Source of the DNA: Bacillota bacterium
Lineage (GTDB): Bacteria > Bacillota > Clostridia > Oscillospirales > Butyricicoccaceae
Direction: 5' to 3'
Length of the DNA stretch: 5,255 nucleotides
Assembly: GCA_030705725.1 (NCBI GenBank)
Contig: JAUZPW010000133.1
Span: forward strand, 1-5,255
The first letter of the stretch is position 1, and each line of letters begins with the position of its first letter. Positions 1 to 5,255 of this stretch are shown in pieces. Made by a program: the position numbers and the translations under genes. The notes under the pieces are model-generated. The model made no database searches. It worked only from the letters and a program-made list of their open reading frames with translations, and had not been told where the DNA came from.

Positions 1-2237
1 GCGATAAAAGTAAAATTATACGTGTCGGTCTGGGACATTGAGAACATCAGCTGCCCGAGCCATCTCCCAAACGGAAGTCCGACGACGATCCCGAACAGGG
101 TAATCATATAATTTTCGTTATAAATAAGGCTTTTGACCTCGTTGTCCTTGAATCCGAGCACCTTAAGGGTCGCAAGCTCCCTTTGCCTTTCGAATATGTT
201 TATCGTGGCGATATTGTAAATTACGGCGATCGCAAGCACCGCCGCAAGCAGAATCATAATGCCGATAAAGGAGGTCATCGATCCCATGCTTTTATTGAGG
301 TTATCGAGCGAGCTGGTTTTCGACTGCGACGAAATGACTTCGGGCATTTTCTTAAGCTCGCTTAAAACCTCCGCCTCGCTTTGGCCGCTGTCAAGCTTGA
401 TTACGGCGGAGCTTGCTATATAGCCCTCTCCCGCAAGCTTGTTCAGGCAGTCCATGCTGCCGTAAACGCTGCTTCCGATATACTGGGCGATTATCCCCTT
501 TACCTGCATTTCCTTCTTTTCTTTTCCCGGAAGGTAAGATCTGACCGTGACCGTGTCCCCCGTCTTTATGCCAAGCTCCTTCGCGAGCCTGTCGGGGACT
601 AAGATGCCGTCATCAGGCGGCTTGACCGTATTTCCGTCGCTGTCAGTGACCCTGTATATTTTCATGTCGTCCGATATAGCCGTAAACATTACGTCTTTTT
701 TTCTCCAGCCGTTTCTTATCTCCACCCCGGACTCAAAAACCGGCTCGACTCTTTTAACGTGAGCGATGCTTCTTAGCGACGCGACCTCCTGCATATTGAG
801 AAGGTTCGAAAAACCCACCTTGATGTCGTAGCTTTGGATATTTCCGTATTGCTGCTTTATAAGGAAGTTAATAGAATCCATTTCGCCGAAGGATATAAAG
901 GTCAGGGCGGTCGCGAATATGACGCCCGTCGAGGTAAGCAGCGCCCTGCGCTTGTTTCTCAGCATATTTCTGAAAATCATTTTGGAGCTGTAGGAAAGCC
1001 TGTTCCAAAGCGGCCCGATGTTTTCCAAAAGCGTTTTGTGTCCCGAGAGCGGCGGCCTCGGGCGCATCGCCTCGCTCGGCATAATCCTGAAGCTGTTTTT
1101 GCAGGCGTTGAAGCCCGCCGTCAGGCAGAACGCAAGCGTCAGCAGCGTTGCCGGTACCACAAGTTCCGGGTACATTTTCATCTGAGCTGCCGGAAGGTTG
1201 AAATACTGGTTTTCAAGGTCGGTAACGCCCTTTCCGAGAAACATCCCGAAGACGGCGCCGACAGCGCTGCCGGTAACCGCGATAAAAACGGAATAGGACA
1301 GGTAGTGCGCAAGCACCTGCATGTTCGTAAACCCGAACGCCTTGAGCACCCCTATCTGCGTCCGCTGGTTTTCGACGATCCTGCCCATCGTTATATAAAT
1401 GATAACGGCCGCCATTATGAAAAACACGACCGGAAAAGTCCCGCCCGAGGATTTAAGCCCTTTCATTTCCTCGCTCAGCATTTTCGCGCTTACCTGTCCG
1501 TCCCTGTCTATAACTTCCCTGACGCCGTATTCCTTAAGAAACTTTTTGACGTCTTCCTTTGCCTCGTTCATATCGGTTCCGTCTTTTACCGTAATTGAAA
1601 GGCTGTTGGCGGAGCCGGAATAGCCGAGCGTTGCCTGACCGAACGACTGTTTTATATATACCACGCCGAATTTTTTATTGTCCGGTACTATCTCGCCTTC
1701 CCTTATAGGATAAACGTATTCCGGGCTTTTCGACGAGCCCGCGACCCTGAGCTTTATTTCCCTGCCGTCCGCCACGGGATAAATAAAATCGCCGGGCTTT
1801 AAGCCGTGAGCCCTGTAGAAGCCCTCTTCCACCAGGCACTGGTTGCTCTCGGCGCCGGTAAAATACGTCCCGTCGGTTAACATAACGTCGTTTACCATAT
1901 CCTTTTTTTCGTCCGGCAGCGTAATAAGCCGTATAACGGCGCTTTCGCCGTCAATATCCAGCTTCACGTCCTTGACTATCCTTGCGTCGGCCTTTTCGAC
2001 AAAACCCAGCGAAGCGATTTTATTCTCAACGCTTTCGGGCGCTCTGTCAAAGCTCGCCCAGATGTCGGCGAGCCTGTATTTAGCGTAATATTTTTCGCTC
2101 GCGTTGTTCAGGTTGTAAAACGCCGAATTTATGCCGGTGAAAAACATCACTCCGATAATAACTATCACGAGAACGGACAGAAACTGACCCTTAAACTGCC
2201 TTAAGTCCCTCAGAAGCTTTCTGTTTAATATGTCCAT
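1..2237 (-). CDS. FtsX/MacB-type ABC transporter permease with two fused halves (3' end outside window)
   Basis: This is the membrane subunit of an ABC transporter of the FtsX/MacB (type VII) class, which usually expels peptides, antibiotics or lipids or does mechanical work in the envelope. The frame is open from the ATG at 2237 to the window edge, giving 745 codons without a stop. By family comparison roughly 40-60 residues, including the last membrane helix, are missing. TM1 is at about residues 18-38, followed by an outer domain (about 40-262), TM2 (268-285), TM3 (313-335) and TM4 (358-378). The second half repeats this plan: TM5 (433-452), outer domain (456-648), TM6 (655-676), TM7 (711-731). 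The cytosolic coupling motif occurs twice, as ENQRTQIGVLKAFGF (289-303) and ERQRELATLKVLGF (683-696). The start directly abuts the ATPase stop (TAAATG). GAAAGGA inside the ATPase gene is a possible ribosome site. Substrate unknown. Confidence 0.93.
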   Translation of the reverse strand, partial: MDILNRKLLRDLRQFKGQFLSVLVIVIIGVMFFTGINSAFYNLNNASEKYYAKYRLADIWASFDRAPESVENKIASLGFVEKADARIVKDVKLDIDGESAVIRLITLPDEKKDMVNDVMLTDGTYFTGAESNQCLVEEGFYRAHGLKPGDFIYPVADGREIKLRVAGSSKSPEYVYPIREGEIVPDNKKFGVVYIKQSFGQATLGYSGSANSLSITVKDGTDMNEAKEDVKKFLKEYGVREVIDRDGQVSAKMLSEEMKGLKSSGGTFPVVFFIMAAVIIYITMGRIVENQRTQIGVLKAFGFTNMQVLAHYLSYSVFIAVTGSAVGAVFGMFLGKGVTDLENQYFNLPAAQMKMYPELVVPATLLTLAFCLTAGFNACKNSFRIMPSEAMRPRPPLSGHKTLLENIGPLWNRLSYSSKMIFRNMLRNKRRALLTSTGVIFATALTFISFGEMDSINFLIKQQYGNIQSYDIKVGFSNLLNMQEVASLRSIAHVKRVEPVFESGVEIRNGWRKKDVMFTAISDDMKIYRVTDSDGNTVKPPDDGILVPDRLAKELGIKTGDTVTVRSYLPGKEKKEMQVKGIIAQYIGSSVYGSMDCLNKLAGEGYIASSAVIKLDSGQSEAEVLSELKKMPEVISSQSKTSSLDNLNKSMGSMTSFIGIMILLAAVLAIAVIYNIATINIFERQRELATLKVLGFKDNEVKSLIYNENYMITLFGIVVGLPFGRWLGQLMFSMSQTDTYNFTFI

Positions 2238-2945
2238 TTACCACTCGATCCTTTCGGGCGGCAGCGGGTTTTCATTAAGCGAAACAGACTCGACTTCCCC
2301 GCTCTTGAGCCTTATGACCTTGTCGGCCATGGCGGCCACGGCGCCGTTATGCGTTATAATGACGACCGTTTTTTTCATTTGCCTGTTTATGTCGTGCAGA
2401 AGCTCAAGTATAGCTTTTCCCGTTTTATAATCCAGCGCTCCCGTCGGCTCGTCGCAAAGCAGTAAAAGCGGATTTTTAACTATCGCCCTCGCGATCGCGA
2501 CGCGCTGCTGTTCGCCCCCCGACAGCTGGGCCGGAAAATTGTCGAGCCTTTCCCCGAGGCCGACGTCTCTCATGACGTCCCTGCCTTTTAAGGGGTTGTC
2601 GCTCACGCGCTCGACGAGCTCTACGTTTTCGAGCGCCGTCAGATTGGGCATAAGGTTGTAAAACTGAAAAACGAAACCGATGCTCTTTCTTCTGTAAAGC
2701 GTCAGTCTTTTATCGGAAAACTTTGATATATCCTCCCCGCCGACAAAGACCTCGCCGGAGCTTGCCCTGTCCATGCCTCCTATGATGTTCAGGACGGTGC
2801 TTTTCCCCGATCCGCTGGGCCCGAGAATAACGACAAATTCGCCTTCCCCGACCTCAAAGGACATATCGTTCGCGGCAAGTACCCTGACTTCGCCCATTAT
2901 GTATTCCTTTATTATGTTTTTAGCTTTTATGATGCTTTCGGCCAT
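2238..2945 (-). CDS. ABC transporter ATP-binding protein, MacB/LolD type
   Basis: This is the cytoplasmic ATPase that powers the adjoining FtsX-type permease. The chosen ATG (protein MAESIIKAKNI...) gives 235 residues, normal for this subfamily. Visible motifs are Walker A GPSGSGKST (42-50), Q-loop Gln94 in FVFQFYNL, signature LSGGEQQRV (141-149), Walker B LLLLCDEP (160-167) with catalytic Glu166, D-loop ALD (170-172) and switch His199. The LSGGEQQRVAIARA and DEPTGALD wording is typical of the MacB/LolD/FtsE group. The frame continues upstream to a GTG at 3017, but that extension would run through the 2998-3037 hairpin and the predicted promoter and has no family counterpart, so I reject it. 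A GGGGG tract 11 nt before the ATG is a mediocre ribosome site. The gene ends immediately before the permease ATG, implying coupled translation. Confidence 0.95.
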   Translation of the reverse strand: MAESIIKAKNIIKEYIMGEVRVLAANDMSFEVGEGEFVVILGPSGSGKSTVLNIIGGMDRASSGEVFVGGEDISKFSDKRLTLYRRKSIGFVFQFYNLMPNLTALENVELVERVSDNPLKGRDVMRDVGLGERLDNFPAQLSGGEQQRVAIARAIVKNPLLLLCDEPTGALDYKTGKAILELLHDINRQMKKTVVIITHNGAVAAMADKVIRLKSGEVESVSLNENPLPPERIEW

Positions 2946-2979
2946 AACGTCTGAAACCCCCGCGCTTTTAATACAATGT

Positions 2980-3008
2980 ATATTAGCATATAAAAACAAA
3001 AATGAGAA
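2980..3008 (-). promoter_or_regulatory. candidate promoter of the ABC transporter operon (extended -10)
   Basis: On the minus strand, -35 TTCTCA (3003-3008, 4 of 6 to TTGACA) is separated by 17 bp from -10 TAATAT (2980-2985, 4 of 6). The -10 is preceded by TGC (2986-2988), making it an extended -10. Transcription would start near 2973, leaving a leader of about 28 nt before the ATPase ATG. The -35 box lies inside the proximal TGAGA-N4-TCTCA dyad. A separate promoter is expected because a terminator lies between the esterase and this operon, but the hexamers are only moderate. Confidence 0.45.
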
Positions 3009-3037
3009 GTATCTCACATGAGAAACTTCTCATTTTT
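2990..3037 (-). terminator. intrinsic terminator after the esterase gene, possibly bidirectional
   Basis: A 13-bp perfect inverted repeat (2998-3010 with 3025-3037) continues past one A-A mismatch into a 4-bp stem (TCTC/GAGA) with an ACAT loop. The whole 40-bp element is nearly symmetric. On the minus strand it begins 20 nt after the esterase stop and runs into TTTTTGTTTTT. On the plus strand it ends in TTTTTT, so it could stop transcription in both directions. The stem is AT-rich apart from GAGAAG, so it may be a leaky terminator. Confidence 0.7.
3003..3032. promoter_or_regulatory. two tandem TGAGA-N4-TCTCA dyads, operator-like
   Basis: Two 14-bp dyads, TGAGA-AGTA-TCTCA (3003-3016) and TGAGA-AACT-TCTCA (3019-3032), lie 2 bp apart, so their centres are 16 bp apart. 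The paired, same-sized dyads resemble a double operator for a dimeric regulator. The copy nearer the ABC operon covers the predicted -35 box, the usual place for repression. The same bases form the hairpin that may terminate esterase transcription, so the symmetry alone does not prove regulator binding. No regulator gene is in the window. Confidence 0.4.
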
Positions 3038-3057
3038 TGCGATATTTTCACAAGCTG

Positions 3058-3858
3058 TTAAAAAATGGGCCCGTTTTCGTGATCCAACCCGCAAAAATAC
3101 TGAAAAACTCTTTGAACAGCCACGTCCCAGAAGACCCACGAGTGCTCCCCCGGCCACTCCATGTAAACGTGACCGTAACCCGATGCGTCGGCTTCGTCGC
3201 GGAACCTCAGATTGTCCCCGTATAAAAAATCCTCGGTGCCGCAAAGCTGGATAAGCTTCGGCCGGTCGGGATTCTTCGCGGCCTTTTTAACAAGCTCTAT
3301 CGCGTCCTGATCGTCCGGAAGCGAGGTTTTTTCGCCCAAAAGGCCCTTCATCTCCATTTGGCCCATAAGCTCGTCCTTGTTGTCCATGATGTCTTTGATT
3401 AAGCGCTTAAAATCCAGCGCTCCCGATAAAGCGCCGATTCCGCCGAACCTTTCGGGCCGGCTAAGGCCGACCTTTACCGCCCCGTAGCCCCCCATCGATT
3501 CTCCGCAGATAAAGGTTTTTTCCCTCTTCGAGGGTATCTTAAACCATGTGTCCATAATTTGCGGCAGTTCGTCCGCAATGTATGTAAAATATTTCGGCCC
3601 GTAGGCCGCGTCCGTGTAAAAGCTGCGCTGGACCTCGGGCATGACGACTATGAAATTATATTTTTTCGCGTAGTATTCGATCTTTGAAAATCTGGTCCAT
3701 TCGCTGGCATTCGCCCCGAGCCCGTGAAGCAGGTACATGATCCCGGGCTCGCCGCTTATTATCGGCGTGACGTCCTCCGACGCCTCCGGCAAAATAATAT
3801 TGAGCTGCGTTGCGGCGCCGATGCTTTCCGAGTATATGTCTCCTCTGAATCTAGCCAT
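3058..3858 (-). CDS. alpha/beta-hydrolase esterase, EstA (tributyrin esterase)/esterase D family
   Basis: This is a predicted serine esterase of the 'putative esterase' (PF00756) family, close in layout to streptococcal EstA, which hydrolyses short-chain acyl esters. The protein has 266 residues, the usual length. HGLGAN (45-50) follows the strand YLL and contributes the oxyanion region. The nucleophile is Ser121 in GESMGGYGA (119-127). The acid is probably Asp210 in CGTEDFLY, and His239 in PGEHSW completes the triad. SKREKTFICGESMGGYG matches the EstA pattern closely. There is no signal peptide or membrane segment, so the enzyme is probably cytosolic. The start is supported by AAGGGGT (3865-3871) ending 6 nt before the ATG. 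The gene is flanked by its own promoter and terminator and appears monocistronic. The natural substrate is unknown; acetyl-sugar or other short acyl esters are plausible. Confidence 0.93.
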   Translation of the reverse strand: MARFRGDIYSESIGAATQLNIILPEASEDVTPIISGEPGIMYLLHGLGANASEWTRFSKIEYYAKKYNFIVVMPEVQRSFYTDAAYGPKYFTYIADELPQIMDTWFKIPSKREKTFICGESMGGYGAVKVGLSRPERFGGIGALSGALDFKRLIKDIMDNKDELMGQMEMKGLLGEKTSLPDDQDAIELVKKAAKNPDRPKLIQLCGTEDFLYGDNLRFRDEADASGYGHVYMEWPGEHSWVFWDVAVQRVFQYFCGLDHENGPIF

Positions 3859-3939
3859 TTTTACACCCCTTTAATGTACTGTAAAATGTTTCTCCGGCAT
3901 TGTCGGCTGAGTTTGTCTTTATTCTCTCTTATAAACTAA

Positions 3940-3968
3940 AATATATATTTTTCCAGCGGGCATTTCAA
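3940..3968 (-). promoter_or_regulatory. sigma-A-type promoter for the esterase gene
   Basis: On the minus strand, -35 TTGAAA (3963-3968, 5 of 6) and -10 TATATT (3940-3945, 5 of 6) are separated by exactly 17 bp. It sits downstream of the terminator at 4049-4108 and would start transcripts near 3933, giving a leader of about 75 nt. I saw no recognisable riboswitch or strong hairpin in that leader. Confidence 0.7.
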
Positions 3969-4048
3969 GTACCCGAAAGGAATAATCTGGGTCTGTTTTT
4001 TGTAAGCACCTTATTGCTCCTCTCTTTTAGGGCCTGACGCTAAGATAT

Positions 4049-4108
4049 AAAAACGGCGCCCGCCGCCTTTTCGGAGCGGCTCTGCTTCCGAAACGCGGGG
4101 GCGCCGTT
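4049..4108 (-). terminator. strong intrinsic terminator after the ECF-S/DUF1893 gene
   Basis: A perfect 10-bp GC-rich outer stem, AACGGCGCCC (4052-4061) with GGGCGCCGTT (4099-4108), encloses a second stem, TTTCGGA (4069-4075) with TCCGAAA (4087-4093). Read on the minus strand it starts 12 nt after the TAG stop at 4121-4123 and ends in TTTTT followed by an AT-rich stretch. This separates the gene from the esterase. The rest of the gap (3859-4048) holds the esterase promoter and nothing else I can support. Confidence 0.85.
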
Positions 4109-4120
4109 AATATTTTTGTT

Positions 4121-5083
4121 CTAAGCGGACTGCATCTTTATTACGGTTTCAAGAAGAACCATGTAGCCCTCTTTAGGATCGTCTACGTCCATTACGGACT
4201 TTTCTATCGGGCAGATTCCGTTTCCGTCCCTGTTGCTGATAACATCGACGCAGATTCCGTAGCTTATGCTTATCCTGTGCTTTTCGAGATACTCCTTGGC
4301 GGCGACGCTCATAATTTCGCCGTAGGCGGCCTTCGCCCCTCCGCAGGTAAGAATCATCGCGGCGGCCTTGCCGATTATTTTATCCACGACAAACGCGTCT
4401 TTAAGCTTTTCCGGGCTATGCTCGTAGATCCTGATAAGGGGACTTACTCCGCGGCCCAGATCCTCGTGGATTATTTCACCGTTTCTTATAATAACGCAGC
4501 TCGCGGATCCTCCCGAAAGCAGCGTCTTTGCCTTGTTCAAAACAGTTTCCATATCTTTTTGCGCACCCTCATGTTTCTGATAGGCTTTGATAATAACCGG
4601 AATGATAACGAGCTGAATCAAAATCCCCGGCAGTCCCGTGACTACAGCCGAAAAAACGGAAAGCGCCCTGAACGGCCCCCTGTTCATCATAAGCAAAGCC
4701 GAGAATGTAAGCCCGTAAATGACTCTTCCCGCTGCCATCGCAATTAAAAGCGACGGATATATTGGAAGCTTTAGCTTCCTGTAAGCCAGACCGCCCGTCA
4801 GACCGTAAGCCAGAAGCTCCGCCGTCATAATCGGGAGCATCGGGTAGGCCGGGGGCATGCCGGTCAGCACGCTCGATAAAACCGGAACCAGAACGCCGCA
4901 AAGAGCGCCGTAGCGCGGCCCGCACAGAAGCCCGCAGAGCAAAACCGGAATATGCATGGGCAGAAGAACCGTTCCCGGAATGCCGAAGGCGTGGGCTACG
5001 GCAAAGGGAAGAATCAGACCGACGCAAACGAAAAAACCAGCGAGCGTAAGGTCGCTTGTTCTCCGTTCAGCTCTCTGTTTCAA
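4121..5083 (-). CDS. ECF transporter S component fused to a C-terminal DUF1893 domain
   Basis: This 320-residue two-domain protein has an N-terminal part (about 10-168) that is a hydrophobic bundle of around six helices. It carries the ECF S-component pattern LPMHIPVLLCGLLCGPRYG (41-59), then LTGMPP (73-78) and LPIMTAELLAYGLTGG (83-98). S components bind a vitamin or similar small molecule and need a shared EcfA/EcfA'/EcfT module, which is not in the window. A charged linker (about 168-185) leads to DUF1893 (about 186-320): SCVIIRNGEIIHEDLGRGV, then IIGKAAAMILTCGGAKAAYG, NRDGNGICPIEKSV and MDVDDPKEG. DUF1893 is known to adopt a cytidine-deaminase-like fold, but the usual HAE/CAE and PCxxC zinc motifs are absent here, so I infer binding or sensing rather than catalysis. 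The start is TTG, supported by AGGAG (5093-5097) 9 nt upstream; the first in-frame ATG, Met43, would remove a membrane segment. Substrate unknown. Confidence 0.88.
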   Translation of the reverse strand: MKQRAERRTSDLTLAGFFVCVGLILPFAVAHAFGIPGTVLLPMHIPVLLCGLLCGPRYGALCGVLVPVLSSVLTGMPPAYPMLPIMTAELLAYGLTGGLAYRKLKLPIYPSLLIAMAAGRVIYGLTFSALLMMNRGPFRALSVFSAVVTGLPGILIQLVIIPVIIKAYQKHEGAQKDMETVLNKAKTLLSGGSASCVIIRNGEIIHEDLGRGVSPLIRIYEHSPEKLKDAFVVDKIIGKAAAMILTCGGAKAAYGEIMSVAAKEYLEKHRISISYGICVDVISNRDGNGICPIEKSVMDVDDPKEGYMVLLETVIKMQSA

Positions 5084-5092
5084 TAAAACCAG

Positions 5093-5097
5093 CTCCT
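5093..5097 (-). promoter_or_regulatory. ribosome binding site that fixes a TTG start
   Basis: AGGAG on the minus strand lies 9 nt before the TTG at 5083-5081. An in-frame TAA a few codons upstream of this site rules out a longer protein, and no in-frame ATG occurs before Met43. The TTG is therefore the only start that keeps the whole S-component domain. Confidence 0.7.
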
Positions 5098-5215
5098 GAC
5101 ATTGCTTTTAAGAATATAAAAGGCATACCGTAACAGCATGTCTGGCGAAAAACGCTGCAAAAATGCGATTCCCGGGTAAAAAATCAGCTTGTCTAAAAAA
5201 TGTAGTTTAGGAATT

Positions 5216-5239
5216 GTTAAGGGGTCGGAACCCCTTAAC
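5216..5239. repeat. perfect 10-bp inverted repeat with 4-nt loop near the right edge
   Basis: GTTAAGGGGT (5216-5225) pairs perfectly with ACCCCTTAAC (5230-5239) around a CGGA loop. Neither strand has a T-tract directly after the stem: on the minus strand the first T-run comes about 15 nt later. It is therefore a poor classical terminator. On the minus strand one frame entering from the edge (CGQIER) stops at 5235-5237 inside the stem, so it could be the end of an upstream gene. It might also be an operator or a dispersed palindrome. The remainder of 5084-5255 shows no riboswitch I recognise. Confidence 0.5.
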
Positions 5240-5255
5240 GCTCGATTTGTCCGCA

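Noticed and set aside
834..1598. 254-codon plus-strand open frame
   Set aside because: It lies wholly antisense to the permease frame, which has clear FtsX motifs. Its translation is rich in Arg, His and Lys with no recognisable domain, as expected of a shadow frame.
2946..3017. N-terminal extension of the ATPase to a GTG at 3017
   Set aside because: It would translate through the hairpin and predicted promoter, adding 24 residues absent from the family. The ATG at 2945 gives the standard N-terminus.
3014..3254. Short open frames on both strands over the esterase 3' end
   Set aside because: They are out-of-frame shadows of the esterase gene and its terminator, with basic, low-information translations.
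3965..4009. 14-codon GTG-started minus-strand frame preceded by AGGAG, as a possible leader peptide
   Set aside because: It lies upstream of the predicted esterase start site, its stop overlaps the -35 box, and a match of this size is expected by chance.
4277..4747. 156-codon plus-strand open frame, and the 152-codon minus-strand frame at 4569-5027
   Set aside because: Both overlap the ECF-S/DUF1893 gene in other frames. Neither has a family resemblance or a convincing ribosome site.
5113..5118. TATATT as -10 box for the ECF-S gene
   Set aside because: The hexamer is good (5 of 6), but nothing resembling a -35 occurs 16-18 bp upstream and there is no TG extension, so I do not call a promoter.
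5084..5255. Riboswitch upstream of the ECF S-component gene (TPP, preQ1, folate or cobalamin type)
   Set aside because: Such elements are common before S components, but I found none of the conserved cores of these classes. Only a simple hairpin is present.

Overview
The window looks like chromosomal DNA of a Gram-positive anaerobe of the class Clostridia. The evidence is protein family resemblance (a duplicated FtsX-type ABC permease, a tributyrin-esterase-like enzyme, an ECF S-component/DUF1893 fusion), Shine-Dalgarno-rich starts, intrinsic terminators with T-tracts, and moderate GC. No genus can be named from the sequence alone. All four supported genes lie on the minus strand, so transcription runs right to left, from high to low coordinates.

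In order of transcription the layout is as follows. (1) 5255-5084 is an upstream region with a perfect 10-bp hairpin near the right edge (5216-5239). (2) 5083-4121 is a TTG-started membrane protein: an ECF-transporter substrate-binding (S) component fused to a C-terminal DUF1893 domain. It is closed by a strong GC-rich terminator (4049-4108). (3) A good sigma-A-like promoter (3940-3968) drives an EstA/esterase-D-type serine hydrolase (3858-3058). This is followed by a long AT-rich hairpin (2998-3037) with T-tracts on both sides. (4) A two-gene ABC operon follows: a MacB/LolD-type ATPase (2945-2238), whose stop codon directly abuts the start of a large FtsX permease (2237 to 1). The permease runs off the left edge.

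The ATPase and permease almost certainly form one transporter. The permease contains two MacB-like halves (TM, large outer domain, three TMs, repeated), so one permease chain probably supplies both membrane halves to an ATPase dimer. The substrate (peptide, antibiotic or lipid) cannot be read from the sequence. The S component would need an EcfA/EcfA'/EcfT energizing module encoded elsewhere, and its substrate is also unknown. The esterase is a monocistronic, apparently cytosolic enzyme.

The most interesting non-coding element is at 3003-3032. Two tandem copies of TGAGA-N4-TCTCA form the esterase terminator hairpin and also overlap the predicted -35 box of the ABC operon. It may serve as both terminator and operator. 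The most interesting protein is the ECF-S/DUF1893 fusion, whose deaminase-fold domain shows no zinc-binding motif.
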